DNA from: Nostoc punctiforme NIES-2108
Lineage (GTDB): Bacteria; Cyanobacteriota; Cyanobacteriia; Cyanobacteriales; Nostocaceae
Length of the DNA: 61,259 nt
Assembly: GCA_003326195.1 (NCBI GenBank)
Contig: LXQE01000158.1
Location: forward strand, 1-61,259
Direction: 5' to 3'
Shown here piece after piece: positions 16,801-25,474 of the stretch (within the stretch, counting starts at the first letter, position 1; every line of letters starts with the position of its first letter). The notes beneath the pieces were generated by a model that was given only the letters and a program-made list of their open reading frames with translations, was not told where the DNA came from and did not search any database. The translations under genes were made by a program, and so were the position numbers.

Positions 16801-17235
16801 AAGTTTTTTTAGAGGATTTAGCAGTAAGTTTAATTAATTTCACTATTGCCAGTTGCGATTTGTAACACGATCGAGTGTTGTTGTATTTGACTCCTAAAGT
16901 TGCCATCATCTTTTATCAGCCTAAAATCAATGTAATTTTTCAGTGCTGGCAAGAGAGATACTTCTAATCGGTATATCTTTATCGTATTGCAGGATGTACC
17001 GCAGTGAACTACCCACACCGACCTGAGTACAATTTAAGTGGAGAACTTACGGTGATTTAGTTAAATTCATCAAAAATGCTTTGAAGCGCAAAACCCCTAC
17101 AGAGGTTTATTGAAATTGAAAAACCTCTGTAACTTGGGAATTTCCAAAAAAGAAATAGGTTCTCAGAACTTCGGAGCATTTTGTCAGCGTTTTTGCTTAC
17201 ATGCAAAGCAGATGCTGGCTATGCTCATACTATGC
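16801..17235. other. Intergenic region with a long hairpin
   Basis: About 435 bp without a gene. A perfect 11-bp inverted repeat (17098-17108 and 17121-17131; core ACAGAGGTTT/AAACCTCTGT) lies about 105 bp beyond the stop of the peptidoglycan-binding gene. It could end that minus-strand transcript (GGGGTTTT follows), although the T tract is weak. Confidence 0.5.
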
Positions 17236-18159
17236 CTAACGCCGCAAAAGAACCTCCCAGGTAGAGCCACCAACTACGCCATCAGCTTCTAAACCATAGC
17301 GCTTTTGTGCAGCTTTCACTGCTGCTTCGGTTGTCTCGCCAAAGTCGCCATCGGCATCACCTTTCAAGAAACCTAGCTTTTTCAGTTGTTGTTGCAACTT
17401 AACAACTTCAGAACCACGTAATCCTATACGCAAAATTGGCAAACCTTCTGAGGTGTATTGAATACCAGGAGTTCGTTTTGTAGTAGTGTTTGACTGAGTT
17501 CGAGTAGTGGATGTAGTACGCGGCGGCGTTTTCTTAGTGCTAGAAGTCGGAGTTTTTCTGGGAGTAGCAGGTCTTGGTTCAGGGTTGGTCGGAACTTGGG
17601 TTATAGCTTTTTTTGGAGTAGTAGGTTTTGGTTTTGGTCTAGTCGGAACTTGCGTTACAGCTTGTCTCGGAGGATTGGGGTTAGGATTTGCAACGTTGGT
17701 GAGATTACTAGCCTGAGTTGGAACAGGAAAATTTGTAGCTGAGTTAAATCTTGGCTGAGATGAAGGGGCGGTTGATGCTGCTACTGGTTGATTAGGAAAA
17801 AGTCGTTGCCAAGTGCTGGCATCAACAACGCCATCTGGATTCAAGCCAGCTGCTTGTTTAAACCGGGAAACAGCACTAGCTGTATTCTCACTATAAATGC
17901 CATCTACTGCACCAGAATAAAAACCCAAAAGTTTCAAAGCTGCCTGAAGTTCAGATACGCGTTCGCCTTGGCTACCAACTTTCAGGCTAGGACGGTTAAT
18001 ACTATCTTGAGGATTTACTTGGGCAATTTTTTGTGGCGCTGCTATTGATACTAGAGTCGTTGAGGCAATGAGCAGAGGCGTAGCGGAAAACAAGAGTATT
18101 TCAATGGCTGATAAAGATTTAGACCTCTTTGGCCGCCAACCCTTTTGCCGTTTTTCCAT
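17236..18159 (-). CDS. Exported protein with two peptidoglycan-binding domains
   Basis: An N-terminal signal-anchor (SAIEILLFSATPLLIASTTL) is followed by a first PG_binding_1 domain (LKVGSQGERVSELQAALKLLG, then FYSGAVDGIYSENTASAVSRF). A roughly 110-residue linker extremely rich in Pro, Thr, Lys and Arg with near-repeats (TQVPTRPKP, TQVPTNPEP) leads to a second PG_binding_1 domain at the end (ILRIGLRGSEVVKLQQQL). No catalytic domain is present, so this is a cell-wall anchor or targeting protein. ATG 18159 is favoured because it leaves a normal-length basic N-terminus; an in-frame ATG at 18231 would add 24 residues. Ribosome sites are weak at both. Confidence 0.85.
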   Translation of the reverse strand: MEKRQKGWRPKRSKSLSAIEILLFSATPLLIASTTLVSIAAPQKIAQVNPQDSINRPSLKVGSQGERVSELQAALKLLGFYSGAVDGIYSENTASAVSRFKQAAGLNPDGVVDASTWQRLFPNQPVAASTAPSSQPRFNSATNFPVPTQASNLTNVANPNPNPPRQAVTQVPTRPKPKPTTPKKAITQVPTNPEPRPATPRKTPTSSTKKTPPRTTSTTRTQSNTTTKRTPGIQYTSEGLPILRIGLRGSEVVKLQQQLKKLGFLKGDADGDFGETTEAAVKAAQKRYGLEADGVVGGSTWEVLLRR

Positions 18160-18341
18160 TTTACAGCGATTTACAGTTGGATATAGTAATTTTAAGTAAC
18201 TCAAAATACTTGCTGTCAGGCTGCGTTGCATGGAATTTACTCCCAGAATATTCTCATGCTAATGGTACAGCCGCTTGGTTTAAAAAACAGCTGCTGTATT
18301 TTACAATATCTCCGAGGGCCTTCGCTGCGGCACATTCTCAG

Positions 18342-19634
18342 TTACGCGATCGCTCGATTAATTGCTTCTTCTTGACCAACTAAAGACAAGTAAGGCTCTT
18401 TTAAATATTTACAAGCTGAAGCGATCGCATCCTCGGCACTCACCGCCGCAATCAATTCTTGGAACTTGGTGTCAAAATCAATTCCTAAGCCCAAAATTTC
18501 ATACCAACCGTATATCTGAGCAATTTGCCCGTTCGTTTGTTTACCCAAGGCGTATTGCCCCAGGATCTTGTTTTTAGCAGCTTGGAGTGCGCTTTCGGAT
18601 ACTTCGGTAGTACACAACAAATCTACTTCTGTACGCAGTCCTTCTAGGGCAATGCTGGTATTTTCTGGTGCTGTACCCATGTAAACTACAAACGAGGCTG
18701 GAAATAGCCTTGTGGAGTAAAAGGCGGATACTTCGTAAGCTAAACCACGTTTTTCCCGCAATTCGACAAACAAGCGACTAGAAAGCCCATTTCCTAAGTA
18801 AGTACACAGCAACTTCAAGGCGGCGTAGTCAACAGAATTCACCGATGTTCCCAAATACCCAAGCATCACGATTGATTGTTGTGTCTGTATTGGCTTAACC
18901 CTTACCTGCGGTTCTACCTTAATCTCAGGTAAATTCAGTATTGGTAGTGCCTGGGCTGGCGCTTGCCAATCAGCAAAAACTTCTTCCACCAATGCTGCTG
19001 CATCTGTGGGTGTAACTCTACCTGCAATACTAATTACTACATTATCTGGACGGAAATAAGTTTCGTGATACTCTACTAAATCTGCACGAGTTAAGCAACT
19101 CATCGTGGTTTCATCTCCCAGCACTGACATGGAGTAGGGATGATTTTGGTACATTACCTGCCGCATTTGTTCAAAGGCGACATTGAATGGTTGCTCTTTT
19201 TGCGAACGAATATCCTGGAGTGCTAAACGCCGTTCTAGTTCCACTTGAGTTTCAGGAAAAGTAGGCGATCGCAAAATCTGCCCTGCCAATGTTAAAATTT
19301 CCCCAAAATCAGATGTTACCGTTTTGAAAGATAGCAAAAAATAATCAGTGCCAGCATCGGCACTCAAACTCGCCCCTACAGACTCGACTTTTTCTGCAAT
19401 TTCCAAGCTAGAAAGTCCATCACATCCTTTTGTCATCACTGCTGAGAGCAAATGTGCCAACCCTGCTTGCTCCCGGTTTTCGTTACAACTACCGGCACGC
19501 ACAAAAATTCGCGCTGCAATAATGTCCGCAGCTGGATTTTCTGCCACCAGCACGACAAGGCCATTGTTCAATACAGTGCGATGGATGGGCGATTTTTGCA
19601 GCAAGGTTGTTATTTGTCCTTTGTCATTTGTCAT
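18342..19634 (-). CDS. M16 peptidase-like subunit lacking the zinc motif
   Basis: A 430-residue member of the pitrilysin/processing-peptidase family. Where active members have HxxEH it has AGLAHLLSAV, so Glu and the second His are missing and it should not bind zinc. The C-terminal half keeps YLGNGLSSRLFVELREKRGLAYEVSAFYS, the glycine-rich and R/Y substrate-binding region seen in the non-catalytic partners of such enzymes. It lies directly downstream of an active homologue. The two probably form a heterodimer, as do alpha/beta mitochondrial processing peptidase and other bacterial pairs. Its start ATG (19634) lies inside a TTTGTCM heptamer repeat. Confidence 0.9.
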   Translation of the reverse strand: MTNDKGQITTLLQKSPIHRTVLNNGLVVLVAENPAADIIAARIFVRAGSCNENREQAGLAHLLSAVMTKGCDGLSSLEIAEKVESVGASLSADAGTDYFLLSFKTVTSDFGEILTLAGQILRSPTFPETQVELERRLALQDIRSQKEQPFNVAFEQMRQVMYQNHPYSMSVLGDETTMSCLTRADLVEYHETYFRPDNVVISIAGRVTPTDAAALVEEVFADWQAPAQALPILNLPEIKVEPQVRVKPIQTQQSIVMLGYLGTSVNSVDYAALKLLCTYLGNGLSSRLFVELREKRGLAYEVSAFYSTRLFPASFVVYMGTAPENTSIALEGLRTEVDLLCTTEVSESALQAAKNKILGQYALGKQTNGQIAQIYGWYEILGLGIDFDTKFQELIAAVSAEDAIASACKYLKEPYLSLVGQEEAINRAIA

Positions 19635-19773
19635 TTGTCATTTGTCCTTTGTCCTTTGTCCTTTGTCAAAAACTAATGCCCCATGCTCAATGCCCAATGC
19701 CCCATGCCCAATGCCCCATGCCCAATGCCCCATGCTCAATGCCCAATGCCCCATGCCCAATGCCCAATGCCCA
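19613..19773. repeat. Heptamer tandem repeats between the two M16 genes
   Basis: About eight 7-bp units of TTTGTCM (19613-19668) are followed after a few bases by exactly fourteen units of ATGCCCM/ATGCTCA (19676-19773). They fill the gap between the M16 genes and run into the start codon of the downstream one. Because 7 is not a multiple of 3, unit gain or loss shifts which repeat-borne ATG is in frame. Confidence 0.92.
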
Positions 19774-19777
19774 GTAA

Positions 19778-21043
19778 CTAACACGGTTTAAGTACAGTTA
19801 CTGCATAATTCTGCGGTGAGAGATACTGTTTAGCTAATTTTTGCAATTCTTGAGCATCAAAAGACTGAATCTGCTGGGGATATGTCACAGCTAATTCAGC
19901 TTGGGCGATGGTATTGTAATATCCATAAAGCCCTGTAAGTTGATTTGGTGTTTCGGTAGAAAACGCATACTCGTTACATAGCAACCTGCGTGTCCGAGCA
20001 AGTTCTTGTTCGCTAATTCCTTTAGTTTGCAAATCATCCAAATGAGCGCAAATTAAAGACTCAACTTCCTCCAGATTTTCTGGTTCTAACCAAGCAGTAA
20101 TTGTAAATAAACTCGATTCCCGTTGTAGAGAAAAACTACTATAAATTCCCTGTACCAATTGCAAATCTTCTCGCAAATCGCGCACTAAACGCGAAGTCCG
20201 CCCTTCTGCTAATAACACAGACAAGAAATTTAAACCATAGCCAGTACGGATATCTTCTACTCCGGGTACCAGCCACGCCATCAACAATCGCGCTTGCTCT
20301 ATGCGTGGTAAACACAATTCTTGACGATGAATTCCTGCGATCGCTGGCTTTGCCACTTTCTCAAACTGCGGACAATTCGAACGTTCGGCAAAATCAGCAA
20401 ATGAATGATTTACCATTTCCCAAGCTGGTTGCTGGGCTATACCTCCGGCAATTACCACCGTCATGTTTTCCGGCTGATAGTGGGCGTGATGAAAACAGCG
20501 CATTGCTTCTGGTGACTGCTGCATCAGTTCTTGCTCAGTACCCAACACCGAACGTCCGTAAGGGTGATGCGGATAGATGCTTTGAATTAGAGCTTGAAAT
20601 CCTATCCAGTCGGAATCATCCTGACATGAGCGAATTTCTTCTAGCACTACATCCCGTTCTCGGCTAAATTCATCTTCTGGAATTGCCGCATTGAGTAGTA
20701 GTTCTCCCAAGTAGGGAAGAGTATCTTTTAAATAAGGGGCAGCTGTGGTGAGTGAATAATGAGCATAATCATAGCTTGTTGCTGCATTACTTACGCCACC
20801 CCGGTTTTCAACTTTGGAATCGAACATTCCAGGGGGTAGCGTCGCCGTACCTTTAAAAATCATGTGTTCTAAAAAGTGCGCCATGCCAAACCACGGTTTT
20901 GGCTCTAAGCTGGCTCCAGCACGCACCCAAACATCCGCCACAACTACAGGAGTAGTGGGAATTTCTTGATGAATAAAAGTTAAACCACTCTCTAGTCGGA
21001 AGACCGAGGCTGGAAATACGGTATTAGTTAGTTGTTTTAACAA
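19778..21043 (-). CDS. M16 family zinc metallopeptidase (active subunit)
   Basis: A 421-residue peptidase with the inverted zinc motif HFLEH (H56, E59, H60) inside WFGMAHFLEHMIFKGT, and the distant Glu ligand at E135/E136 in RERDVVLEEIRS. Two homologous halves are visible, the second with LLAEGRTSRLVRDLRE. Members cut peptides inside a closed two-subunit chamber. The downstream gene encodes the inactive partner. The first in-frame start is TTG 21043 with no good ribosome site, so the true start may be slightly different. No signal peptide is seen, which suggests a cytoplasmic enzyme. Confidence 0.93.
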   Translation of the reverse strand: MLKQLTNTVFPASVFRLESGLTFIHQEIPTTPVVVADVWVRAGASLEPKPWFGMAHFLEHMIFKGTATLPPGMFDSKVENRGGVSNAATSYDYAHYSLTTAAPYLKDTLPYLGELLLNAAIPEDEFSRERDVVLEEIRSCQDDSDWIGFQALIQSIYPHHPYGRSVLGTEQELMQQSPEAMRCFHHAHYQPENMTVVIAGGIAQQPAWEMVNHSFADFAERSNCPQFEKVAKPAIAGIHRQELCLPRIEQARLLMAWLVPGVEDIRTGYGLNFLSVLLAEGRTSRLVRDLREDLQLVQGIYSSFSLQRESSLFTITAWLEPENLEEVESLICAHLDDLQTKGISEQELARTRRLLCNEYAFSTETPNQLTGLYGYYNTIAQAELAVTYPQQIQSFDAQELQKLAKQYLSPQNYAVTVLKPC

Positions 21044-21345
21044 TTTTTTGTAGTTTTAACCACAATTTTATGCAATTGTGTCATTTTAACTCTGAACGAT
21101 ACCTTATTTAGAATCAAGTTATACAGATTTTGTTTTTACCAGCAAATATTGCTAACTTCAGTAGACCCAACTTTTTTGTAAGTTGACAAAAGAATAAGGG
21201 TTTGTACCCATGTTTCTGAGACTGACAAGAGCCAGCGCAAGCGAGCGCAGGACAACTTTTCTACAACCCTATTGCTTAAAAAGCTGTATCATAAATTACT
21301 ATTTTTAGCGATCGCAGAACTTTTTAGTTGACTGATTATTAGCTT
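21044..21345. other. Intergenic region, nothing clear
   Basis: About 300 bp between the M16 peptidase start and the toxin stop codon. AT-rich, one HIP1 octamer; no gene, terminator or repeat that I can support. Confidence 0.4.
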
Positions 21346-21648
21346 TTATGGCAGCCTACCACGCCATTTTTTTGGATCTTGGGAAGAGTGGAAAACTGCA
21401 TAGACAATGATTGTAGTGTCCAAATGCTCATAGAAAACAACGTAAGGGAACCGCCGAACTACAGCCCTTCGATAGCTTTCGTGAACTATCTGATACATTT
21501 CTGGATTTCGCCGAATGAACTGAATACAAGCATCTATACAACGAAGAAATTCTTCAGCCAAACCAAGTTCCTGCTCTTCATACCAGATACAAGCCTGAGC
21601 CACGTCTTGTTCCGCCTCTGACAGAATAATCAGATTTCTAAGCACCAT
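21346..21648 (-). CDS. RelE/ParE-type toxin
   Basis: A 100-residue toxin of the RelE/ParE fold: ILSEAEQDVAQACIWYEEQELGLAEEFL at the N-terminus, the typical IQFIRRNPEMYQIV helix, and the strand RRAVVRRFPYVVFYEHLDTTIIVYAVFHSSQDPKKW. That C-terminal pattern is closest to ParE-like members, which poison gyrase or, for RelE, cut mRNA; which applies is not decidable here. ATG 21648 is chosen because it lies inside the last codons of the antitoxin gene (11-nt overlap), the usual coupling; the frame is open upstream but that would be a 54-residue artefact. Confidence 0.88.
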   Translation of the reverse strand: MVLRNLIILSEAEQDVAQACIWYEEQELGLAEEFLRCIDACIQFIRRNPEMYQIVHESYRRAVVRRFPYVVFYEHLDTTIIVYAVFHSSQDPKKWRGRLP

Positions 21649-21865
21649 ACTGTTTACTACGAATTCGCTCCTTAACTGCTTCCCAGGAACTACCTGAGTC
21701 AGGATTTTGTAAATAGGTTGCTTTTCTCTTAGCAAGTTCTTCTTTTTGCCAGTCAAGCACAGGAATTTGCTCTGGAACTTCGGCAATGCTATCCCATAAG
21801 TCTTCCACAAGCTGCAATTTTTCTGAGAGGGTTAACTCAAAAATCTGAGTGAACTCTGCGTTCAT
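21638..21865 (-). CDS. Antitoxin, CHP02574-type addiction module component
   Basis: A 75-residue acidic helical protein of the putative addiction-module family (PF09720 type), with the family pattern LTLSEKLQLVEDLWDSIAE and a C-terminal DSGSSWEAVKERIRSK in place of the usual DPxxGxSWEEVKxRI. It precedes and overlaps the ParE-like toxin gene by 11 nt. GAGG lies just upstream of ATG 21865. Autoregulation by the complex is usual in such pairs, but no operator was identified. Confidence 0.9.
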   Translation of the reverse strand: MNAEFTQIFELTLSEKLQLVEDLWDSIAEVPEQIPVLDWQKEELAKRKATYLQNPDSGSSWEAVKERIRSKQYGA

Positions 21866-22071
21866 ACCAACCTCGTTCAGTGACTAGCCATTTTGTTCTA
21901 AGTCTATCACTGACAACACTGATGCTTTCAGAATGGCGTTCTGAAAAGCTGTTCGCTGCTTCAAGGACAAAAGGACTTTGTAATATCATTGACGTTTTAA
22001 AATAGGTAGACTAAATTAAGTATACCTGTACAGAATGACATAATTTAATTTGTAAAATTCAGGAGCTAACT

Positions 22072-25000
22072 ATGCCCTATTATTTGTTTGAGATCCCTTC
22101 TGTAGTCGGTGATTATACGGATCTGGTTCTTGCAGACCCAGATAACCCAAACGCACCCGCTTACTCTCACTATGCCTTTACCATCGCAACTCCCCCTAAC
22201 CCAAACGAATTAACACAGCGTCGGGGGATTCCATTTAGCAGCTTTCGTGACTGGGAAAAACTCTTTGCAAGTTTTCCAGATGTCAAACACTTGCTTGAGC
22301 AGGCAACAGAACAACCGATTGAGCAAGCAAAAATATACTTTCCTGGAAAAGGTGTGCTTGGGGAAAAAGATTTAAATCCAGCATTTCAAGCTAACACCGC
22401 CATGCGACTTGGTGCGCTGGAACTACTCGCCAACATATTTTCAGGTCGAATCATCGCCAGCGACAAAGATCCTTTCCCTCACCAGCTGGCACTACAACAG
22501 CACATGAAGTCTCATCAGACAAAAGTTCAACGCCTTCTTATTGCTGATGAGGTTGGGCTTGGAAAAACAATTGAAGTGGGTTTAGTATTACGAGATTTGC
22601 TTGTTGCACAGGGTTATTCTAAGCCTCTTCGTTGTCTTTACCTGACAAAAGGCGGACTTTTAGATGATGTCAAGCTAAAGCTTCAGTCAGTTATTCCTGG
22701 TATAGATGGTGAGAGTATTATTCAAGTTGAGAAATCATTTGTTGAATATGGCAACCGTACTGACGGAATTCATATCGCCAGTATGGATGCTGCGAGACGT
22801 TATGTAAAACAAGCACAGAAGAAGAAGAAGAAGTTGCCTACAGGGGTTAGCCCTGAAATTTTGATCATTGACGAAGCACATCACTGTGCAAGTGAAGATG
22901 AACTAACCAGTCCACAACGTATTGGTCTAACAGCAACTACAAGAGCTTATGAGGCTGCTTACCAAATGATTACTGGAAACTTTTGGCAGGATTCCGTTCC
23001 TCCAAAGCTAGTAATCTTTATGAGTGCTACTCCATTTCGCTCTAAACCTCAATTTATCAATCTGTTGCGTCTTCTCACACATGGAACTTCAGAGATTAAG
23101 AATGCATACTTACCTAACTTAACTGACCAAGATATCGTTCAAGTTTTAGGTTCTGATGATTCGTCTACAGCAGTTATTTGGCGGCGACAAGATGATGTCC
23201 GTAGTTGGTCTGATAAACGCCTATTCCCAAACTTAGCGATTGAACGTCCACCTCTCCAAGCAAGCGAGGAGTATTTGCAATTAATTAGAGATATCCGGGA
23301 AAAAGTCAAAGAGATTTGCAACGCTAATGGTGAAAGCTTTGGTGGATTCGCAATTCGGCAACTTGAAACAAGATTGACTAGCAGCACTATTACTGGCGCA
23401 ATGTGGCTGTTCCGTTGGTGTGTCAGGCATCAGAAGTGGAAAACTCAAGATGAATATAGACAAGATACTTCCGAAAGTACAGAGAATCTTCGCAAGCTTA
23501 TTAAAGGAATTTCTCAAAAGCTTGCTGCTTATGACGAACGCAATAAATCTGGGCATGTTACAGTTTCTTTCCCTAGCGATGATTTTCCATTCGATGCAAA
23601 AAGTTTAGGACAACCATTACCAAGCAATAAAATAGTCGATATTTACAGATTTAACGAAAAACTTCGTAGGGGGGATGATGAAGATAATACTTTTGTTGCT
23701 GCTCATGAAGAGATTACAGAACTAACAGAACTTGCGTTAGAACTCCTGAACTTTGCAGATTTTCATAGTGAAGATGAAACTGGGGCGGAGAATGCCAAGC
23801 TCACTTGGCTCAAAAAAATTTTGGCACAGCATCCTGAGTCCAAATTTCTAGTTTTTACTGAGAGTTTGCAAACTTGCGAGATCATCATTAAAGCTCTTCC
23901 AAGAGAAAGTGAAAAGTTGACCGGAGACATGAGTCTTGGCGAAAGAGAGGCTGCTGTTAGCAAATTACGTGATATTAATAGCCCTGTAAGAGTCCTAGTT
24001 GCAACTTCAGCTGCAGATGAAGGGTTTGATTTTCAAGTTGCAAACCGCGTTATTCATTGGGATTTGAGTCCAAATCCAGCAGTGCTTATGCAACGAAACG
24101 GTCGTGTTGCTCGATTAGGACAAATTGCAGACGTTATAGCTTACTACTTAGTGATTGAAGGAACACATGAAGAAAGGAGAGAACGAGCGTTAGTTGCCCG
24201 ATTCACTGCACTTGGTATTAAAGACGAAAGAATGTGTCTTAAAATTCTGGGCGCTCTGACTAAAGAGCAAGAGGAACAAATTTTTCAGAATATTGAAGAA
24301 GGCAGATTTCCGCTAATTGATAATATCTTAAAGGGGGCTGAACAGTCCCAAAAAGACATGGAAAAGAATTTAGGGGATCTTAAGAAACTACTTGATGGAC
24401 AATGGGTAATTAGCCGCGAAGAACTAGCGAAACGGCTTGAGAGATGGATGGAATTAGGATTACCTGGTGTTTCTCAAAAACATGAACTTATATTTAGTAC
24501 CAAGGAGTGGAGCCGTCCTATATTCCGTGACGAAGGTACAGCTATGGAAACTGCTCAGGCTAAGATTGCTACCATTCAAGGCAGAAAATTTACGTTTGAC
24601 CCAGAGTTTAAAGTGTTTGGTAGGGAAAAAGAAAATATCTTACTCGCAGGTTTGTATCCTTGGTATCCAGATGATCGAGAAGATGGAGTTATCAAGCATC
24701 GTCCACTTCCCCGCAATGCTGATCCAATTGGCAACCTTGCATGTTCTCTAGCTCGACAACGTAAAGCAGACTTTACGATAATTCAAGCAGGTCAGTTTTA
24801 TGAAAATTTTCCCGATTTGCTAGATGTTCAGTATCTCCTATTTGCCACCCATCCGCTTCGTGAAATAGAAAATCATGCATCAGCCAGCACTGATTCTTAC
24901 TTAACGTTTTACGCTTTCAGTAGCGACTTTTCCCAACCTATTAATCTTCCAGGCGCATCAGCTAAAGAAGTCTACCACTTGATTTCCTTATTGGAAGAAA

Positions 25001-25167
25001 ATGCTCTGAAGGCAAGTTCAACCTCTGTAAAAACTAGTGTGCTTGAGGCTGCTAAAAACGCAAGCCAAGAGCTTACAAATTGGCTCAACCAATCTAGAAA
25101 GCTTGGAGGGCTTACTAAAAAGTCGTATTTTCTCCCAATTCCAGTGGCACTTGTTGCAGTGATATAA
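22072..25167 (+). CDS. Large stand-alone SNF2/RapA-like superfamily 2 helicase
   Basis: A 1031-residue ATP-dependent DNA translocase-type protein. Motif I is ADEVGLGKT (K165), the SNF2 form. Motif II is DEAH (267-270) in ILIIDEAHHCAS. Motif III is FMSATPFRSKP. The C-terminal motor half has SKFLVFTESLQTC, LVATSAADEGFDFQVANRVIHWD and the arginine finger region QRNGRVARLGQ. A roughly 135-residue N-terminal domain and a roughly 300-residue C-terminal domain (about 730-1031) are unfamiliar. SNF2 proteins of this size are frequent in anti-phage systems (for example DrmD in DISARM), but no methylase or nuclease partner is adjacent; only a toxin-antitoxin pair precedes it. AGGAG lies 6 nt before ATG 22072. 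Confidence 0.88.
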   Translation: MPYYLFEIPSVVGDYTDLVLADPDNPNAPAYSHYAFTIATPPNPNELTQRRGIPFSSFRDWEKLFASFPDVKHLLEQATEQPIEQAKIYFPGKGVLGEKDLNPAFQANTAMRLGALELLANIFSGRIIASDKDPFPHQLALQQHMKSHQTKVQRLLIADEVGLGKTIEVGLVLRDLLVAQGYSKPLRCLYLTKGGLLDDVKLKLQSVIPGIDGESIIQVEKSFVEYGNRTDGIHIASMDAARRYVKQAQKKKKKLPTGVSPEILIIDEAHHCASEDELTSPQRIGLTATTRAYEAAYQMITGNFWQDSVPPKLVIFMSATPFRSKPQFINLLRLLTHGTSEIKNAYLPNLTDQDIVQVLGSDDSSTAVIWRRQDDVRSWSDKRLFPNLAIERPPLQASEEYLQLIRDIREKVKEICNANGESFGGFAIRQLETRLTSSTITGAMWLFRWCVRHQKWKTQDEYRQDTSESTENLRKLIKGISQKLAAYDERNKSGHVTVSFPSDDFPFDAKSLGQPLPSNKIVDIYRFNEKLRRGDDEDNTFVAAHEEITELTELALELLNFADFHSEDETGAENAKLTWLKKILAQHPESKFLVFTESLQTCEIIIKALPRESEKLTGDMSLGEREAAVSKLRDINSPVRVLVATSAADEGFDFQVANRVIHWDLSPNPAVLMQRNGRVARLGQIADVIAYYLVIEGTHEERRERALVARFTALGIKDERMCLKILGALTKEQEEQIFQNIEEGRFPLIDNILKGAEQSQKDMEKNLGDLKKLLDGQWVISREELAKRLERWMELGLPGVSQKHELIFSTKEWSRPIFRDEGTAMETAQAKIATIQGRKFTFDPEFKVFGREKENILLAGLYPWYPDDREDGVIKHRPLPRNADPIGNLACSLARQRKADFTIIQAGQFYENFPDLLDVQYLLFATHPLREIENHASASTDSYLTFYAFSSDFSQPINLPGASAKEVYHLISLLEENALKASSTSVKTSVLEAAKNASQELTNWLNQSRKLGGLTKKSYFLPIPVALVAVI

Positions 25168-25190
25168 GTTTTACTGATTTAAATAATTAA

Positions 25191-25221
25191 AGCTCCCAAG
25201 TTCTAACTGACTTTGGGAGCT
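25191..25221. terminator. Bidirectional terminator between helicase and 6S RNA
   Basis: A perfect 9-bp stem (AGCTCCCAA at 25191-25199, TTGGGAGCT at 25213-25221). Both sides are flanked by AT-rich tails, so it can end the helicase mRNA (plus) and the 6S RNA (minus). Confidence 0.75.
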
Positions 25222-25235
25222 AATAATTTTAAGTT

Positions 25236-25412
25236 CACCGCGACGCCGTTTTACCTAAGTTTATGACCTGGGTTTATCCAGGTGGGAACCTAAATTCCTC
25301 GTTTAAAGTTTCCGGGTACATGCCCGGTATACTGCCACGAGAACAGTTGACTCCCTTGTCATTAAAGGCATAGATCAAAAAACTTGATGGCAGTCACCAA
25401 CGTCGTAGTGCA
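25236..25412 (-). ncRNA. ssaA: 6S RNA (ssaA), RNA polymerase regulator
   Basis: 6S RNA mimics an open promoter and binds the sigma-containing RNA polymerase. In cyanobacteria its gene is known to lie next to purK, and this region begins right after the purK stop. On the minus strand the predicted transcript of about 177 nt has a closing stem (CACTACGACG with CGTCGCGGTG), inner pairing of ACTGCC with GGCAGT at 25394-25389/25336-25331, a terminal hairpin CCGGG/CCCGG near 25312-25327, and a hairpin CCTGG/CCAGG near 25267-25282. That gives a long interrupted rod with a central opening, as expected. A TATAAT lies just upstream and a terminator downstream. The ends are estimates. Confidence 0.82.
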
Positions 25413-25420
25413 ACTCACTC

Positions 25421-25426
25421 ATTATA
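25421..25426 (-). promoter_or_regulatory. -10 box of the 6S RNA promoter
   Basis: TATAAT on the minus strand, about 8 nt upstream of the predicted 6S RNA 5' end. TTGAAC lies further upstream at 21-bp spacing, longer than ideal, so the -35 is uncertain. Transcription could also read through from purK. Confidence 0.65.
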
Positions 25427-25474
25427 GCTTTTCAAAAGATGTTGTGTGTTCAATATCGAAAGTTTCTGATCAAT

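Noticed and set aside
22072..25167. DISARM or another named multi-gene defence system
   Set aside because: Only the SNF2-like motor is present; no methylase, DUF1998 protein or phospholipase-like gene is adjacent.
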